This document shows positions 35,123-44,279 of a DNA stretch of 64,000 bases, piece after piece. A program made the translations under genes and the position numbers. How positions within the stretch are numbered: the stretch's first letter is position 1; every line of letters begins with the position of its first letter. The notes under the pieces were generated by a model. That model did not search any database. It worked only from the letters and a program-made list of their open reading frames with translations, and was not told where the DNA came from. This DNA comes from Thiohalocapsa halophila (lineage in GTDB: Bacteria; Pseudomonadota; Gammaproteobacteria; Chromatiales; Chromatiaceae): assembly GCF_016583825.1 (NCBI RefSeq), contig NZ_NRRV01000024.1, forward strand, positions 16,799 through 80,798, written 5' to 3'.

Positions 35123-35878
35123 ATGCCCATCGCCGCCAAGCTGTTGCCGCTGCTGCTCATCGCCGTCGTCGCGGCAGCCACCGTGCGCGCGGGCGACATC
35201 CGCACCGAGCGAGTGCACTTCGCCCCCGGCGCCACCGGCGCGGTCATCGCCGGCAGCATCCAGGGCCGCGGGAGCATCGACTATCTGCTCGGCGCCCGCG
35301 CCGGGCAGACGCTGTCGGTGACCATGGACAGCGACAACACCGCCGCCTACTTCAACGTCATCCCGCCGGATGCGGAGAACGTTGCCGTCTACGCCGGCCA
35401 CACCGGGCCGGAGCTGAACCGCTACGTGGGCACGCTGGACCTCGACGGCGACTGGAAGCTCCGCGTCTACCTCTACCGCGCCGCCGCCCGCCGCGGCGAG
35501 ACCGCGGACTATCGGCTCCAGGTCGAGGTCGCCGGCGAGCCGGACCCCGGCACCGCCCGTGAGGCCAACGACTTCGGGCCCAGGGAGTGGGACGCCCGCG
35601 GCGACCTCGGCTGCGCCCGCGGCGGGCGGCCCATGCAGGCCGCTGCCTGCCCCTTCAAGGTCGTGCGCTATCGCATGGACGAGGGTGCGACCGTCTTCGT
35701 CATCCGGCCCGGCGCCGACGTGGCGCCCGGCGCGGCGCGCACTCTCTACCTGCACAACGGCGAGTGGTCCACGCCAGCCAGCGACGCGGTATCGGCGAGC
35801 CAGCACGGAGACCTCTGGACGGTGACCGTGGGCGAGGAGGTCTACGAAATCCCCGCGGCGGTGATCTCCGGGGGCTGA
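35123..35878 (+). CDS. Exported protein with lysozyme-inhibitor-like (PliG-type) domain
   Basis: The product has 251 aa with a signal peptide (MPIAAKLLPLLLIAVVAAAT, cleaved about residue 23). Residues of about 30-140 resemble the beta-sandwich of periplasmic inhibitors of g-type lysozyme: RVHFAPGATGAVIAGSIQGR, LGARAGQTLSVTMDSDNTAA, YFNVIPPD and DGDWKLRVYLYRAAARRGET. That family protects peptidoglycan from host or predator lysozymes. The C-terminal part (about 150-251) is separate, with paired Cys (GCARGG, AAACPF), and is not recognised. Assignment is from remembered family motifs, moderate confidence. Confidence 0.62.
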   Translation: MPIAAKLLPLLLIAVVAAATVRAGDIRTERVHFAPGATGAVIAGSIQGRGSIDYLLGARAGQTLSVTMDSDNTAAYFNVIPPDAENVAVYAGHTGPELNRYVGTLDLDGDWKLRVYLYRAAARRGETADYRLQVEVAGEPDPGTAREANDFGPREWDARGDLGCARGGRPMQAAACPFKVVRYRMDEGATVFVIRPGADVAPGAARTLYLHNGEWSTPASDAVSASQHGDLWTVTVGEEVYEIPAAVISGG

Positions 35879-35942
35879 CGGCGCGCCTGCGCACAGCGTC
35901 CGGTGTAGCGTCAGCCGGGCTGCCCGCGCCTGGCGCCGCGTC

Positions 35943-35993
35943 GGCAGCGGCATTGCGGCAGCGGCAGCAGCAGCGGCAGCGGCAGCGGCAGCG
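35943..35993. repeat. GGCAGC/GCAGCG simple-sequence tract
   Basis: About 50 bp of imperfect GGCAGC hexamers interrupted by CATTGC and by GCAGCA, a slippage-prone tract in non-coding DNA. Confidence 0.8.
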
Positions 35994-36023
35994 ATCATCG
36001 TACTGTCCGTGCGCCTGGCTCGC

Positions 36024-36089
36024 GGCGGGTCGCGGCAGGGATGCCGCTCCCACGGCGGCGGGTCGCGGCAAGGATGCCGCTCCCACGGC
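36024..36089. repeat. Two tandem 33-bp repeats
   Basis: GGCGGGTCGCGGCAGGGATG(...)CCCAC occurs at 36024-36056 and 36057-36089 with two differences. Each unit contains GCGGCA...TGCCGC inverted arms and so can fold as a small hairpin. Confidence 0.8.
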
Positions 36090-36224
36090 AGCAATAGCTG
36101 GTCGGCGTTGTCATCGGGGCCGGCTTGGGGGGAGTATCGGCATCGATTACGCCACCCAAAAGCCCATCTCCGTGCGCTACCATTCCGCGCCGCACCAGTC
36201 AGCCCGCCGGCGGCCAGGAGTGCC

Positions 36225-36824
36225 ATGCTCACCGAGCGCTTCCAAGACGCCCTCGTCTACGCCACAGAGCTCCACGCCACCCAGATCCGCAAGGGCAGCG
36301 GCGTGCCCTATGTCTCGCACCTGCTCGCGGTGGCGGGCCTGGTGCTGGAGGCCGGCGGCGACGAGGACGCCGCCATCGCGGCCCTGCTGCACGACGCCGC
36401 TGAGGACCAGGGCGGACTCGCGACCCTCGCCGAGATCCGCAGGCGCTACGGCGACCGGGTCGCGGACATCGTCGCCGCCTGCTCGGACACCTTCGAGCAG
36501 CCGAAGCCCCCATGGCACCAGCGCAAGCGCGCCTACATCGCCCACCTGCGCGAGGCGCCGGCGGACGTGCGGCTGGTGTCCTGCGCCGACAAGCTGCACA
36601 ACGCCCGCAGCATCAGCAGCGATCACCGCCAGCTCGGCGACGCGATCTGGACCCGCTTCAACGCCGACCCCGAGGATATCCTCTGGTACTACCGCGAGGT
36701 CTCGGCCATCTTCTGCGAGCAGGGGCCCGAGGCCTTGGCAACGGAGCTGTCGCTGGTGGTGGAACAGCTGCACGCAGCGGTGACGGGTGCTTCTGCCCGG
36801 GTCTGCGCCGGCACTCCCGGCTGA
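36225..36824 (+). CDS. HD-domain phosphohydrolase (SpoT-hydrolase-like)
   Basis: The ATG at 36225, after CAGGAG, gives 199 aa. The HD metal site is present in the arrangement of ppGpp hydrolases: HATQIRKGSGVPYVSHLLAV (first His and later His), AALLHDAAED (HD pair, about 54-63) and CADKLHNARSI (distal Asp). It is a small stand-alone protein of the kind related to RelA/SpoT hydrolase domains (SAH-like); it could hydrolyse ppGpp or another nucleotide. No synthetase domain is present. An XRE regulator gene follows 192 bp downstream on the same strand. Confidence 0.85.
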   Translation: MLTERFQDALVYATELHATQIRKGSGVPYVSHLLAVAGLVLEAGGDEDAAIAALLHDAAEDQGGLATLAEIRRRYGDRVADIVAACSDTFEQPKPPWHQRKRAYIAHLREAPADVRLVSCADKLHNARSISSDHRQLGDAIWTRFNADPEDILWYYREVSAIFCEQGPEALATELSLVVEQLHAAVTGASARVCAGTPG

Positions 36825-37016
36825 GCAGCAACGGCCGACACGGTCCAGGCGCGGCCGGCCCCAGGTCGGGCGATGCCCAAAGGCAGCCGATATCTTGCGA
36901 ACGCGCATCACACCAGCCCCTGCGAGTCCGCTAGGATGCGCGCGCCGCCCCCTACACCCCGCGGGGGCGGTCCTGCGCCCGCGCAGGGGCAACCAGAAAA
37001 GCGACCAGAAAGACCC

Positions 37017-37361
37017 ATGACGAAAGCGGACCAGGCGCTGACTCGCGCCATCGGCCAGCGGCTCCGAGCCGCACGCGAGGCCCGCGGGCTGAGCCTCAGC
37101 CAGCTCGCGGACCTCACCGGCGGGCTCTACAGCAAGCCCAGAATCAGTAATTACGAACAGGGACTGCGACGCGTCACCATCGAGGGGGCCCAAGTCCTCT
37201 CCGAAGCCCTGGGCAACGTCTCGGTGGCGCACATCCTGTGCGTGGACGATCACTGCGCGGCCAGCCCCGAGGAGACCGGGCTGCTGGAAGGCTTCCGCGC
37301 ACTGGCGGGCGACGATCAGCAACAGGTTTTGGACTGGGTCAAGGACAAATCCGGCACGTGA
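37017..37361 (+). CDS. XRE-family helix-turn-helix regulator
   Basis: The ATG at 37017 gives 114 aa, with AGAAAGA upstream. The HTH covers about 10-70: IGQRLRAAREARGLSLSQLA, then YSKPRISNYEQGLRRVTIEG and ALGNVSVAHILCV. The wording KPRISNYEQG resembles regulators of the Cro/C1 group with prophage or chromosomal roles. The C-terminal 40 residues are acidic. It lies between the HD hydrolase and lemA; its target is unknown. The open frame further upstream (to 36873) is not convincing. Confidence 0.8.
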   Translation: MTKADQALTRAIGQRLRAAREARGLSLSQLADLTGGLYSKPRISNYEQGLRRVTIEGAQVLSEALGNVSVAHILCVDDHCAASPEETGLLEGFRALAGDDQQQVLDWVKDKSGT

Positions 37362-37451
37362 CCAGCTTCGGGAAAGCTGCGGCATCGCACACCCCGGGCC
37401 GCGCACACGCGCTAGGATAGGGGCAGACTGTTCAAGCGACGCACCGCTGCC

Positions 37452-38021
37452 ATGAACCTGACCCTCATCGTCATCCTCGCCGTCGTCGTCGTGCTGGCGC
37501 TGTACACGACGCTCATCTACAACAACCTGGTGCGGCTCAAGCACACGGTGGCCAAGGCCTGGTCCAACATCGATGTGGCGCTGAAGCAGCGCCACGACGA
37601 GCTGCCCAAGCTGGTGAACGTGTGCAAGCGCTACATGCGCCACGAGCAGGAGACCCTGACCCGCGTGGTGGCAGCCCGGGGCGAGGTGCTGGCGGCGCAG
37701 AACGCCGGCGACGTGCGCGACCTCGGCCGCGCCGAGACGGCCCTGCGCGCCGGGCTCGACCGCCTCTTCGCGCTGGCCGAGAGCTACCCCGACCTGAAGG
37801 CGGACCGCGGCTTCCAGCAGCTCTCTCAGCGCATCTCGCAGCTGGAAGACACCATCGCCGACCGCCGCGAGCTCTACAACGAGAGCGTCAACCTGAACAA
37901 CGTGCGCATCGAGCAGTTTCCAGACGTCTTCGTCGCGCGCATGTTCGGCTTCCTGGCAGCAGACCTGCTGGAGTTCGAGGCCGCGCGCAAGGACGTGGAC
38001 ATCGCCAAGCTCTTCGCCTGA
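37452..38021 (+). CDS. lemA: LemA family protein
   Basis: The product has 189 aa. One N-terminal membrane helix (LIVILAVVVVLALYTTLIYN, about 4-23) is followed by a long coiled helical bundle: KHTVAKAWSNIDVALKQRHD, ELPKLVNVCKRYM, FQQLSQRISQLEDTIADRRE and the family signature YNESVNLNNVRIEQFPDVFV. LemA proteins are membrane-anchored with the bundle outside the cytoplasm in the usual model; function is unclear. It is followed 36 bp later by the GIDE-domain protein, a recurrent pairing suggesting a joint membrane role. Confidence 0.93.
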   Translation: MNLTLIVILAVVVVLALYTTLIYNNLVRLKHTVAKAWSNIDVALKQRHDELPKLVNVCKRYMRHEQETLTRVVAARGEVLAAQNAGDVRDLGRAETALRAGLDRLFALAESYPDLKADRGFQQLSQRISQLEDTIADRRELYNESVNLNNVRIEQFPDVFVARMFGFLAADLLEFEAARKDVDIAKLFA

Positions 38022-38057
38022 GCTGCCCCAAGGGCCGCCACCGACGCGCCGCCGCGC

Positions 38058-38990
38058 ATGGACCTGTTTGCAGACGCCATCGCCACCGAAGACCCCGTCG
38101 GCTTCTGGCTGGGGGTGGCCATCGCCGCTGCCGCCGGCGCCTGGCTGGTGCACCGGGGCCTGCGCGCCTTCTGGGGCCTGCGCCTCATCGTCGACACACC
38201 CACCGCGCGCATCCGCTCGGCCCCGCAGGGCTATGTGGAGCTGCAAGGCTTGGCCGCACCGCTGCGCGAGCCGCTGCGGGCGCGGCTCACCGGCAAGCCC
38301 TGCGTTTGGTACCAGTGGCAGGTCGAGGAATACCAAAGCAGCAGCAGCGCCCGGCGCAGCGGCCGTTGGGTCACCCGAGACCGCGGCGACGCCGGGCGCC
38401 CCTTCCTGATCGACGACGGCACCGGCCAAGCCGAGGTGCTGCCGGCGAACGCTAGGCTGCACCTGCGCAGCCGCGATCGCTGGCAGGGGCCGCGTCCGGA
38501 CCAGCCCGACCGCGGCCAGCAAAACCCCATTACCGCGTTCTTTCGGCGCCACCGCCGCTACCGCATGACCGAAGCGCGCGTCCACGACGGCGAGCCCGTC
38601 TACGTCCTCGGCGGCTTCGAGACCCCGCGCCGCGGGGTACGCGAGCGCGAGGCGCTCACCCGCACCCTGCTCGCGCGCTGGAAGCGCGACCCCGAGCGCA
38701 TGCAGGCCTTCGACCGCGACGGTGACGGCGAGGTGGACCTCGCGGAATGGGACCGCGCCCGCGCCAAGGCGGCACGGCTCGCCGAGCGCGCCGAGGCCAA
38801 GCTGAGCGCCGACCCACCCAGGCCGCGCATCGTCGCCACCAGCGAGCCGACCCAACCCTTCCTGGTATCCACCGAGGACGAGGCCACCCTGCTCACCAAG
38901 CTCCGGCTCAGGGCCTTCGGCGGCACGGCCCTCGGCGCCTTGCTCGGCGTCGGTGCGGCGGCGGCCGTTCTAGCGCGACTCGGCGCATGA
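38058..38990 (+). CDS. GIDE-domain membrane protein with an EF-hand-like loop
   Basis: The product has 310 aa. A hydrophobic segment near the N-terminus (PVGFWLGVAIAAAAGAWLV, about 13-31) and one at the C-terminus (FGGTALGALLGVGAAAAVLA) frame a GIDE domain like that of eukaryotic MULAN/MAPL: RIRSAPQGYVELQGLAAPL, CVWYQWQVEEY and FLIDDGTGQAEVLP. The RING part of MULAN is absent. A loop DRDGDGEVDLAEWDRA (about 219-234) fits an EF-hand calcium site. It is encoded with lemA. The biochemical role is unknown. Confidence 0.82.
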   Translation: MDLFADAIATEDPVGFWLGVAIAAAAGAWLVHRGLRAFWGLRLIVDTPTARIRSAPQGYVELQGLAAPLREPLRARLTGKPCVWYQWQVEEYQSSSSARRSGRWVTRDRGDAGRPFLIDDGTGQAEVLPANARLHLRSRDRWQGPRPDQPDRGQQNPITAFFRRHRRYRMTEARVHDGEPVYVLGGFETPRRGVREREALTRTLLARWKRDPERMQAFDRDGDGEVDLAEWDRARAKAARLAERAEAKLSADPPRPRIVATSEPTQPFLVSTEDEATLLTKLRLRAFGGTALGALLGVGAAAAVLARLGA

Positions 38991-39046
38991 GGCTGTGACC
39001 AAGTCCCTCCCGACCGGTCCAAATCCAACAACAGCTGAGGCAGACT

Positions 39047-39976
39047 GTGGCGATCCCCAGCTTCGACAAGTTCATAGAGCCGTTGCTTCGTTTGTTGGCC
39101 GAACATCCGGATGGCATGAAAACCGGGGATGCTCAGAAAGCGCTGGCAGACCAGCTTGGTATCAGCGATGAACAACGGCGGCAATTGCTACCGAGCGGCG
39201 TGTACCCTGTCTACAAGAGTCGAATCGGGTGGGCCCATGACCGCTTGAAGCGAGCTGGCTTTTCGCAGAGCGAGCGGCGTGGCTTTTGGCGCCTCACCAA
39301 CAGCGGCAGAGACTTTTCAAACCGAAATCCAACACTCGACCCAGAGACACTCAAGCACCTTGCTTATCCGGAGACACCTGGCCGGTTGTCTCAGATTGGA
39401 ACCACGAACCATGGCACCCCAGAGATCGCAACCGAATGCCCCGAAAGGGACAGTACACCACCGGATGAACGGCTCTACCATGCGCTGACGGAAATTCGTC
39501 AGATCACGGCCTTGGATTTGCTCGATCGGATCTTTGAGCGCGAGCCCGAATTCTTCGAAACCCTGGTTTTACGGGTGCTGAAAGGCATGGGATACGGCGC
39601 AGACGAGCGCTCACTCGAGCACAGCGGTAGCCCTGGCGATGACGGCATTGATGGTGTCATTTCGCTTGATCGACTGGGACTCGATCAAGTTTATATACAG
39701 GCGAAGCGGTACGCCACCGAGCGACACATCAGCAAGGACGCCATTCACGGCTTCATCGGAGCGCTTCACCTGCAGGGCGCGGTCAAGGGGATTTTCATCA
39801 CCACCAGCGGGTTTACTGCGGGCGCCAAAAAGGCCGCCGCGAGCGTGCGCGGCCTGAGCTTACGGCTGATTGATGGCGAAGAGCTGGCCGCGCTGATGAT
39901 TGAGCACCAAGTCGGTGTGCGTCACGAACCGCTACCAGTCCCGAAGATCGACCTGGACTTCTGGGAGTCCGACTGA
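39047..39976 (+). CDS. mrr: Mrr-family restriction endonuclease
   Basis: Mrr cuts methylated (foreign) DNA. It has 309 aa from a GTG start at 39047. An N-terminal winged-helix region (about 1-95) has IPSFDKFIEPLLRLLAEHPD and YKSRIGWAHDRLKRAGF. The C-terminal PD-(D/E)xK domain has FETLVLRVLKGMGYG, then GDDGIDGVISLDRLGLDQVY and IQAKRY: catalytic Asp, Gln and Lys in the Mrr order. FITTSGFTAGAKKAA follows. Its base composition is clearly lower in GC than neighbouring genes, suggesting horizontal gain. No methylase is next to it, as expected for a type IV enzyme. Confidence 0.92.
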   Translation: MAIPSFDKFIEPLLRLLAEHPDGMKTGDAQKALADQLGISDEQRRQLLPSGVYPVYKSRIGWAHDRLKRAGFSQSERRGFWRLTNSGRDFSNRNPTLDPETLKHLAYPETPGRLSQIGTTNHGTPEIATECPERDSTPPDERLYHALTEIRQITALDLLDRIFEREPEFFETLVLRVLKGMGYGADERSLEHSGSPGDDGIDGVISLDRLGLDQVYIQAKRYATERHISKDAIHGFIGALHLQGAVKGIFITTSGFTAGAKKAAASVRGLSLRLIDGEELAALMIEHQVGVRHEPLPVPKIDLDFWESD

Positions 39977-40138
39977 GACCCCCGGGCCCAGCGCAACAGG
40001 ACCCAAGGCACCGCGGACCCGAAGTCCGGCGCGCAGACAGCCGAGCGCGCCCGCATCGGTCGCGGTCTGTTGTGCCGGCCGGTCTCCCGCCCAACCTCTT
40101 TGCATCGGCCGTTACGCGTCCCTCGGAGGCCCTGCCGT

Positions 40139-40624
40139 ATGAAACCTGTCCCGATCGAGCTCACCGTCAACGGCAAAGGCCACAGCCTACAGCTGGAGCC
40201 GGACATGCCGCTGCTCTGGGTGCTGCGCGACGAGCTCGGCCTCACCGGCACCAAGTACGGCTGCGGTATCGGCCGCTGCGGCGCCTGCACGGTGTCTATG
40301 GACGGCGCGCCGGTGCGCAGCTGCTCGCTGCCGCTGAGCGCCGTCACCGGCGCCGTCACCACCATCGAAGGGCTCGGCACCACGGAGGCCCTACACCCGG
40401 TGCAACGGGCCTGGATCGACGCCCAGGTGGCCCAGTGTGGCTACTGCCAGTCCGGGCAGATCGTCGCCGCCGTCTGCCTGTTGCAGGAATATCCGGAGCC
40501 GACACCGGCGCAGGTCGACGCCGCCATGACCAACCTCTGCCGGTGCGGCACCTACGAGCGGGTGCGCATGGCCATCACCCGGGCGGCCGACGCGCTCAGG
40601 GCTGCGGAGGACGGCACGGCATGA
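40139..40624 (+). CDS. [2Fe-2S] subunit of a xanthine-oxidase-family molybdenum hydroxylase (IorA-like)
   Basis: The ATG at 40139 gives 161 aa. It carries two [2Fe-2S] clusters that pass electrons from the molybdenum subunit. The plant-ferredoxin cluster is [11 protein letters not shown] with a later Cys, and the second cluster is QCGYCQSGQ plus [10 protein letters not shown], the invariant eight-cysteine pattern. Its stop overlaps the start of the large subunit by 4 nt (ATGA, 40621-40624). There is no FAD subunit, as in isoquinoline 1-oxidoreductase or aldehyde dehydrogenases that hand electrons to cytochrome c or quinone. The substrate is undetermined. Confidence 0.92.
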   Translation: MKPVPIELTVNGKGHSLQLEPDMPLLWVLRDELGLTGTKYGCGIGRCGACTVSMDGAPVRSCSLPLSAVTGAVTTIEGLGTTEALHPVQRAWIDAQVAQCGYCQSGQIVAAVCLLQEYPEPTPAQVDAAMTNLCRCGTYERVRMAITRAADALRAAEDGTA

Positions 40625-42972
40625 GCGGCGGGCGCCGGGACAAAACGGGCAGCAGAACGGGCAGCAAGACGGGCAGGCTCACCCGCCGCGCCTTCCTGAT
40701 CGGCTCGGTGGCGGTGGCCGGCGGGGTGGCGTTCGGTGTCTACCAGGCGCGCCAGCCCCATCCAAACCCGCTCGGCGGCGACCGGCCGGACCCCGCCGGC
40801 GCGGACGACGACCCCGCGGTGACCTTGAATCCCTACCTCGTCGTCGATACCGACGGCGTCGCCATCGTCACCCCGCGGGCGGAGATGGGCCAGGGGGTGC
40901 ACACCACCCTCGCCGCGCTGGTGGCCGAAGAGCTGGACCTGCCCTGGGAGTCCGTGCGCACGCTGCACGGCCCGGCGGCGGCGGCCTATTTCAACGCGGC
41001 CGTGCTGGCAGCGGCAGTGCCCTACCCCAGCTGGGACCACGGCTGGCTCGCCGAGGGCCTGCGGGATGTCGCCGGCGTGGCCGGCAAGCTGCTCGGCATG
41101 CAGCTCACCGGCGGCTCCACCAGCACGGCGGACGCCTTCGTCAAGATGCGCAAGGCGGGCGCGGCGGCGCGGTCGGTGCTCGTGCAGGCCGCGGCGGCGC
41201 GCTGGGGGCGGGATGCGGCCTCGCTGCGCACCGACGGGGGCGCCGTCGTCGACCCCGGCAGCGGCGAGCGGCTGCCCTACACCACGCTCGCCGCGGACGC
41301 CGCCGCCATCGAGCCGCCCGCGGACCCGCCGCTCAAGCCGCGCTCGCAGTGGCGGCTGCTCGGGCGCAGCCTGCCGCGCGTGGACATGACCGCGAAGTGC
41401 ACCGGCACGGCAGGCTTCGGCATCGACGTACAGCTGCCCGGCATGCGCTACGCGACGGTCCTCGCCAATCCCTACCCGGGCGGCATCCGCGGCGGCTTCG
41501 ACGCCGGCAAGACCGAGGACATGCCCGGTGTGGTGCAGGTCGTCGATCTCGGACCCGAGCATGGGGATGCCCTGGCCGTGGTGGCCGACAACACCTGGCG
41601 GGCCTTCCAGGGCGCCGAAGCACTGAACATCGACTGGCGCCCGGCAGCGGATGTGACCGGCGACAGCGCGGCGATGCTGGACGTGATCGCGGCATCCATC
41701 GATACCCAGGCACCGGACGCCACGCCCCGCGACGACGGCGACGTGGAGCAGGCCCTGCGCATCGCCCGCGCCGAGGCCAAACCCATGGTCGAGGCCGAAT
41801 ACCGCGCCCCCTTCCTCGCCCACACGACGCTGGAGCCGCCGGCTGCGGTGGCACTGCGCGAGCCCGAGCGCCTCACCCTCTGGTGCGGTCACCAGGCGCC
41901 CACCCTGTTGCGGGACCTGGCCGCCGAGCAGGCGGGGCTGGACCCGGAGCAGGTGGACGTGCGGGTGCAGTTCCTCGGCGGCGGTTTCGGGCGGCGCGCG
42001 GAGGTGGACTTCGCGCTGCAGGCCGCGGCGGTGGCCGAGGCCATGCCCGGCACCCCCGTCAAGCTCACCTGGACCCGCGAGGAAGACGTCCGCCACGACC
42101 TCTACCGGCCCGCGGCCGTCGCTCGCTGCACCGGCGTGCCGGGCCGGGACGGGCTGCCGGAGACCGCCGTGTTGGAGATCGCCTCGCCGTCGGTGATGCG
42201 CTCCTTTGCGGGGCGCGCGGGTCTGCCGGCCATGGGCCCGGACAAGCTCATCACCGAAGGGGCGGCCATGCAGCCCTACCGCATCGCCAATTACCGCGTG
42301 GTGGGCTATGCGCCGAGCTCTCCCGTGCCGCTCGGCAACTGGCGCAGCGTCGGGGCCTCCTTCAACGGCTTCTTCCACGAGTGCTTCCTGGACGAGCTGG
42401 CCGCGGCCGGCGGGCAGGACCCGCTCGCGATGCGGCTCGCGCTCACCCGCGACTATCCCTTCGCGCAGGCGGTGCTGGAGACGATGCGCGAGCTCGCCGG
42501 TTGGGACAGGCCCCTGCCGACGGACGACGGGCGCCGGCGCGGGCGCGGGCTCGCCATGACCCACTCCTTCGGCAGCACCGTGGCGCAGGTGGTGGAGGTG
42601 AGCGACGGTACGGACGGCATCCGCGTGGAGCGGGTGCACTGCGTCGCCGACGTGGGCCTGGCGCTGGACCCGGCCATCATCGAGGCGCAGATGCAGTCCG
42701 GCATCGTCTACGGCCTCTCCGCCGCCATCATGGAAGAAATCACCTTCAAAGACGGCCGCGTCCAGCAGTCCAACTTCCACGACTACGACGCACTGCGGCT
42801 CGCGCAGACGCCGGAGATCCGGGTGCGCATCCTGCAATCCGGCGAGGCCCCCACCGGGGTCGGCGAGCCCGGCACGCCGCCGTCCAAGCCGGCGCTGGCC
42901 AATGCGGTCTTTGCCGCCACCGGCAAGCGCATCCGCGAGTATCCGCTCAACAAGCACGTCACCTTCGCGTGA
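40621..42972 (+). CDS. Molybdopterin subunit of a xanthine-oxidase-family hydroxylase (IorB-like), Tat-exported
   Basis: From the ATG at 40621, 783 aa. A Tat-type signal [20 protein letters not shown] (about 19-38) suggests periplasmic location. Molybdopterin-binding motifs are [35 protein letters not shown] and [13 protein letters not shown]. The catalytic Glu is in GVGEPGTPP near the C-terminus. It oxidises an aldehyde or N-heterocycle; the substrate cannot be read from sequence. The same frame stays open to 40072, but that stretch is a shadow of the small subunit. It is convergent with trmJ, with a REP pair between. Confidence 0.92.
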   Translation: MSGGRRDKTGSRTGSKTGRLTRRAFLIGSVAVAGGVAFGVYQARQPHPNPLGGDRPDPAGADDDPAVTLNPYLVVDTDGVAIVTPRAEMGQGVHTTLAALVAEELDLPWESVRTLHGPAAAAYFNAAVLAAAVPYPSWDHGWLAEGLRDVAGVAGKLLGMQLTGGSTSTADAFVKMRKAGAAARSVLVQAAAARWGRDAASLRTDGGAVVDPGSGERLPYTTLAADAAAIEPPADPPLKPRSQWRLLGRSLPRVDMTAKCTGTAGFGIDVQLPGMRYATVLANPYPGGIRGGFDAGKTEDMPGVVQVVDLGPEHGDALAVVADNTWRAFQGAEALNIDWRPAADVTGDSAAMLDVIAASIDTQAPDATPRDDGDVEQALRIARAEAKPMVEAEYRAPFLAHTTLEPPAAVALREPERLTLWCGHQAPTLLRDLAAEQAGLDPEQVDVRVQFLGGGFGRRAEVDFALQAAAVAEAMPGTPVKLTWTREEDVRHDLYRPAAVARCTGVPGRDGLPETAVLEIASPSVMRSFAGRAGLPAMGPDKLITEGAAMQPYRIANYRVVGYAPSSPVPLGNWRSVGASFNGFFHECFLDELAAAGGQDPLAMRLALTRDYPFAQAVLETMRELAGWDRPLPTDDGRRRGRGLAMTHSFGSTVAQVVEVSDGTDGIRVERVHCVADVGLALDPAIIEAQMQSGIVYGLSAAIMEEITFKDGRVQQSNFHDYDALRLAQTPEIRVRILQSGEAPTGVGEPGTPPSKPALANAVFAATGKRIREYPLNKHVTFA

Positions 42973-42982
42973 GTCAGCGAGC

Positions 42983-43066
42983 GTAGGTCGGTGCCGACGC
43001 CAGGAGGCCCGACACAGCCAGCGGCGCGGACGTGTCGGGCTTCGCTGCCGCTCAGCGCCGACCTAC
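42983..43066. repeat. REP pair (BIME) between convergent iorB-like gene and trmJ
   Basis: An 84-bp unit made of GTAGGTCGGTGCCGACGCCA(...)GCCCGACA, an 18-bp spacer, and the inverted TGTCGGGCTTCGCTGCCGCT(...)CGACCTAC. It is the same two-REP unit as in the array at 57984-58742, in opposite orientation. Its right-hand GTAG (minus strand) contains the TAG stop codon of trmJ. Confidence 0.9.
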
Positions 43067-43875
43067 GCGTCCGGAGCGCCGGCGCGTGGCTTGCCCGGGC
43101 GGCCGGCCGTCTTCGCGAGCACGCCGCGCAGGATGTTGAGCTCGGTGCGGTCCGGGCGGGCGCGATGGAAGAGCCGCCGCAGGCGCCGGGACAGGGTGCT
43201 GCATTGGCCTTCGTCGGCATAGCCGATGGCGGTCAGCGTGCGCATTAGGTGGGCGTGGAAGCCGTCCATCTCCTCGGCGGTGGCGAGATCCGGGCGGTCG
43301 TCGACGCCGGCGGGTGACACAGCCGTCGCCTCGGCCTCCGCCAGCAGGTGACGCCGGACCTCGTAGGCGAACACCTGCGCCGCGGCGGCGATGTTGAGCG
43401 AGCTGAAGTCCGGATTGGTGGGAATCCGCACCAGGTAGTGGCACAGCGCCAGCTCGTCGTTGGAGAGGCCCGTGCTCTCGCGCCCGAGCACCAGTGCCAC
43501 GTCGCCGTGGGCCGCCTCCGCCACCAGCCGGGCGCCGCAGCCGGCGGCGTCCAGCTCCGGCCATTCCAAGGCCCGCGCCCGCGCGCTGGAGCCCACCACC
43601 AGCCGGCAGCCGGCCAGTGCCTCCGCGAGGTCGTCATGCACCGTCGCCGCCGCCAACAGATCGTCGGCGCCGGAGGCGCGGGCAACAGCATCGGCGTCGG
43701 CGAAGCGGGCACCGAGCTTGGGGCGCACCAGGGCCATGCGCGAGAGGCCCATGTTCTTCATGGCCCGCGCAGTGGCGCCGATGTTGCCGGAGAGGCTGGT
43801 CTCCACCAGCACGAAGCGGATGCGGGCCAGCCGCGCGGCGGCCGCCGCATCAGCCGGTGTTTGCTCGCTTGCCAA
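43063..43875 (-). CDS. trmJ: tRNA (cytidine/uridine-32-2'-O)-methyltransferase TrmJ
   Basis: This SPOUT enzyme 2'-O-methylates position 32 in the anticodon loop of several tRNAs. It has 270 aa. Motifs: RFVLVETSLSGNIGATARAM (motif 1, with the conserved Asn and Ala-Arg-Ala), ALVLGRESTGLSNDEL (motif 2) and IPTNPDFSSLNIAAAAQVFA (motif 3). A C-terminal helical region (EEMDGFHAHL, FHRARPDRTELNILRGVL) is typical. It faces suhB divergently, as in other gammaproteobacteria. Its TAG stop is formed by the GTAG of an adjoining REP, so the last residues (GAPDA) may have been remodelled. Confidence 0.94.
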   Translation of the reverse strand: MASEQTPADAAAAARLARIRFVLVETSLSGNIGATARAMKNMGLSRMALVRPKLGARFADADAVARASGADDLLAAATVHDDLAEALAGCRLVVGSSARARALEWPELDAAGCGARLVAEAAHGDVALVLGRESTGLSNDELALCHYLVRIPTNPDFSSLNIAAAAQVFAYEVRRHLLAEAEATAVSPAGVDDRPDLATAEEMDGFHAHLMRTLTAIGYADEGQCSTLSRRLRRLFHRARPDRTELNILRGVLAKTAGRPGKPRAGAPDA

Positions 43876-44039
43876 TCGCGCCTCCTTCCAAAACCGAACA
43901 GGACGCGCACAGGTTAGGGCAAGGCGGCGTGCGCCGCGATCCGCTCATCGGCTGGACGCAGCGGCGGCTGGCCCAGTGGCGGCTGGGGCGCGGTTGCGCG
44001 GCGGTCGAGGCGGGGGCGCCTGCGGCCCGAAGGCGGGAT

Positions 44040-44279
44040 TCAGGCCGGCTCGTGCAGATCGAGCCGCCGCTCGATGCGGTCCAGGCGGGCCTCGATCCGG
44101 TCCATGCGCTGGTGGGCGATGGCGTTGTCGCCGTGGAGCCCGGCCACCTGTGTCTCGAGCGAGGTCAGGCGCAGCTTGATAGTGTCTAGGTCTTCCGCCA
44201 GCTGATCGACGCGGCCGCGGATGTGGCGCAGGTGCTCCAGGATCAGGTTTTCGCCTTGCTCGGTCATCGTTTGGAACAT
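44040..44279 (-). CDS. Small coiled-coil protein
   Basis: The product has 79 aa (or 75 from the inner ATG at 44267). Nearly all of it is a heptad-rich helix: ILEHLRHIRGRVDQLAEDLD, TIKLRLTSLETQVAGLHGDN and the repeated RMDRIEARLDRIERRLDL at the end. Such short coiled-coil proteins are widespread beside small operons and are usually of unknown role. It lies between trmJ (same strand) and suhB (divergent). Confidence 0.65.
   Translation of the reverse strand: MFQTMTEQGENLILEHLRHIRGRVDQLAEDLDTIKLRLTSLETQVAGLHGDNAIAHQRMDRIEARLDRIERRLDLHEPA

Larger units (their letters stand above)
35879..36224. other. 346-bp intergenic region with two tandem repeats
   Basis: No gene. It holds the GCAGCG-type tract at 35943-35993 and two 33-bp tandem units at 36024-36089. 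A CAGGAG ribosome site for the HD-domain gene lies at 36215-36220. Confidence 0.6.

Noticed and set aside
36177..38855. 892-codon minus-strand ORF spanning the HD hydrolase, XRE, lemA and GIDE genes
   Set aside because: It runs antisense to four genes with clear families and has no recognisable domain or start context.
40552..42957. 801-codon minus-strand ORF opposite the molybdenum hydroxylase
   Set aside because: Antisense shadow of a gene with complete catalytic motifs; His/Gly/Arg-rich composition.
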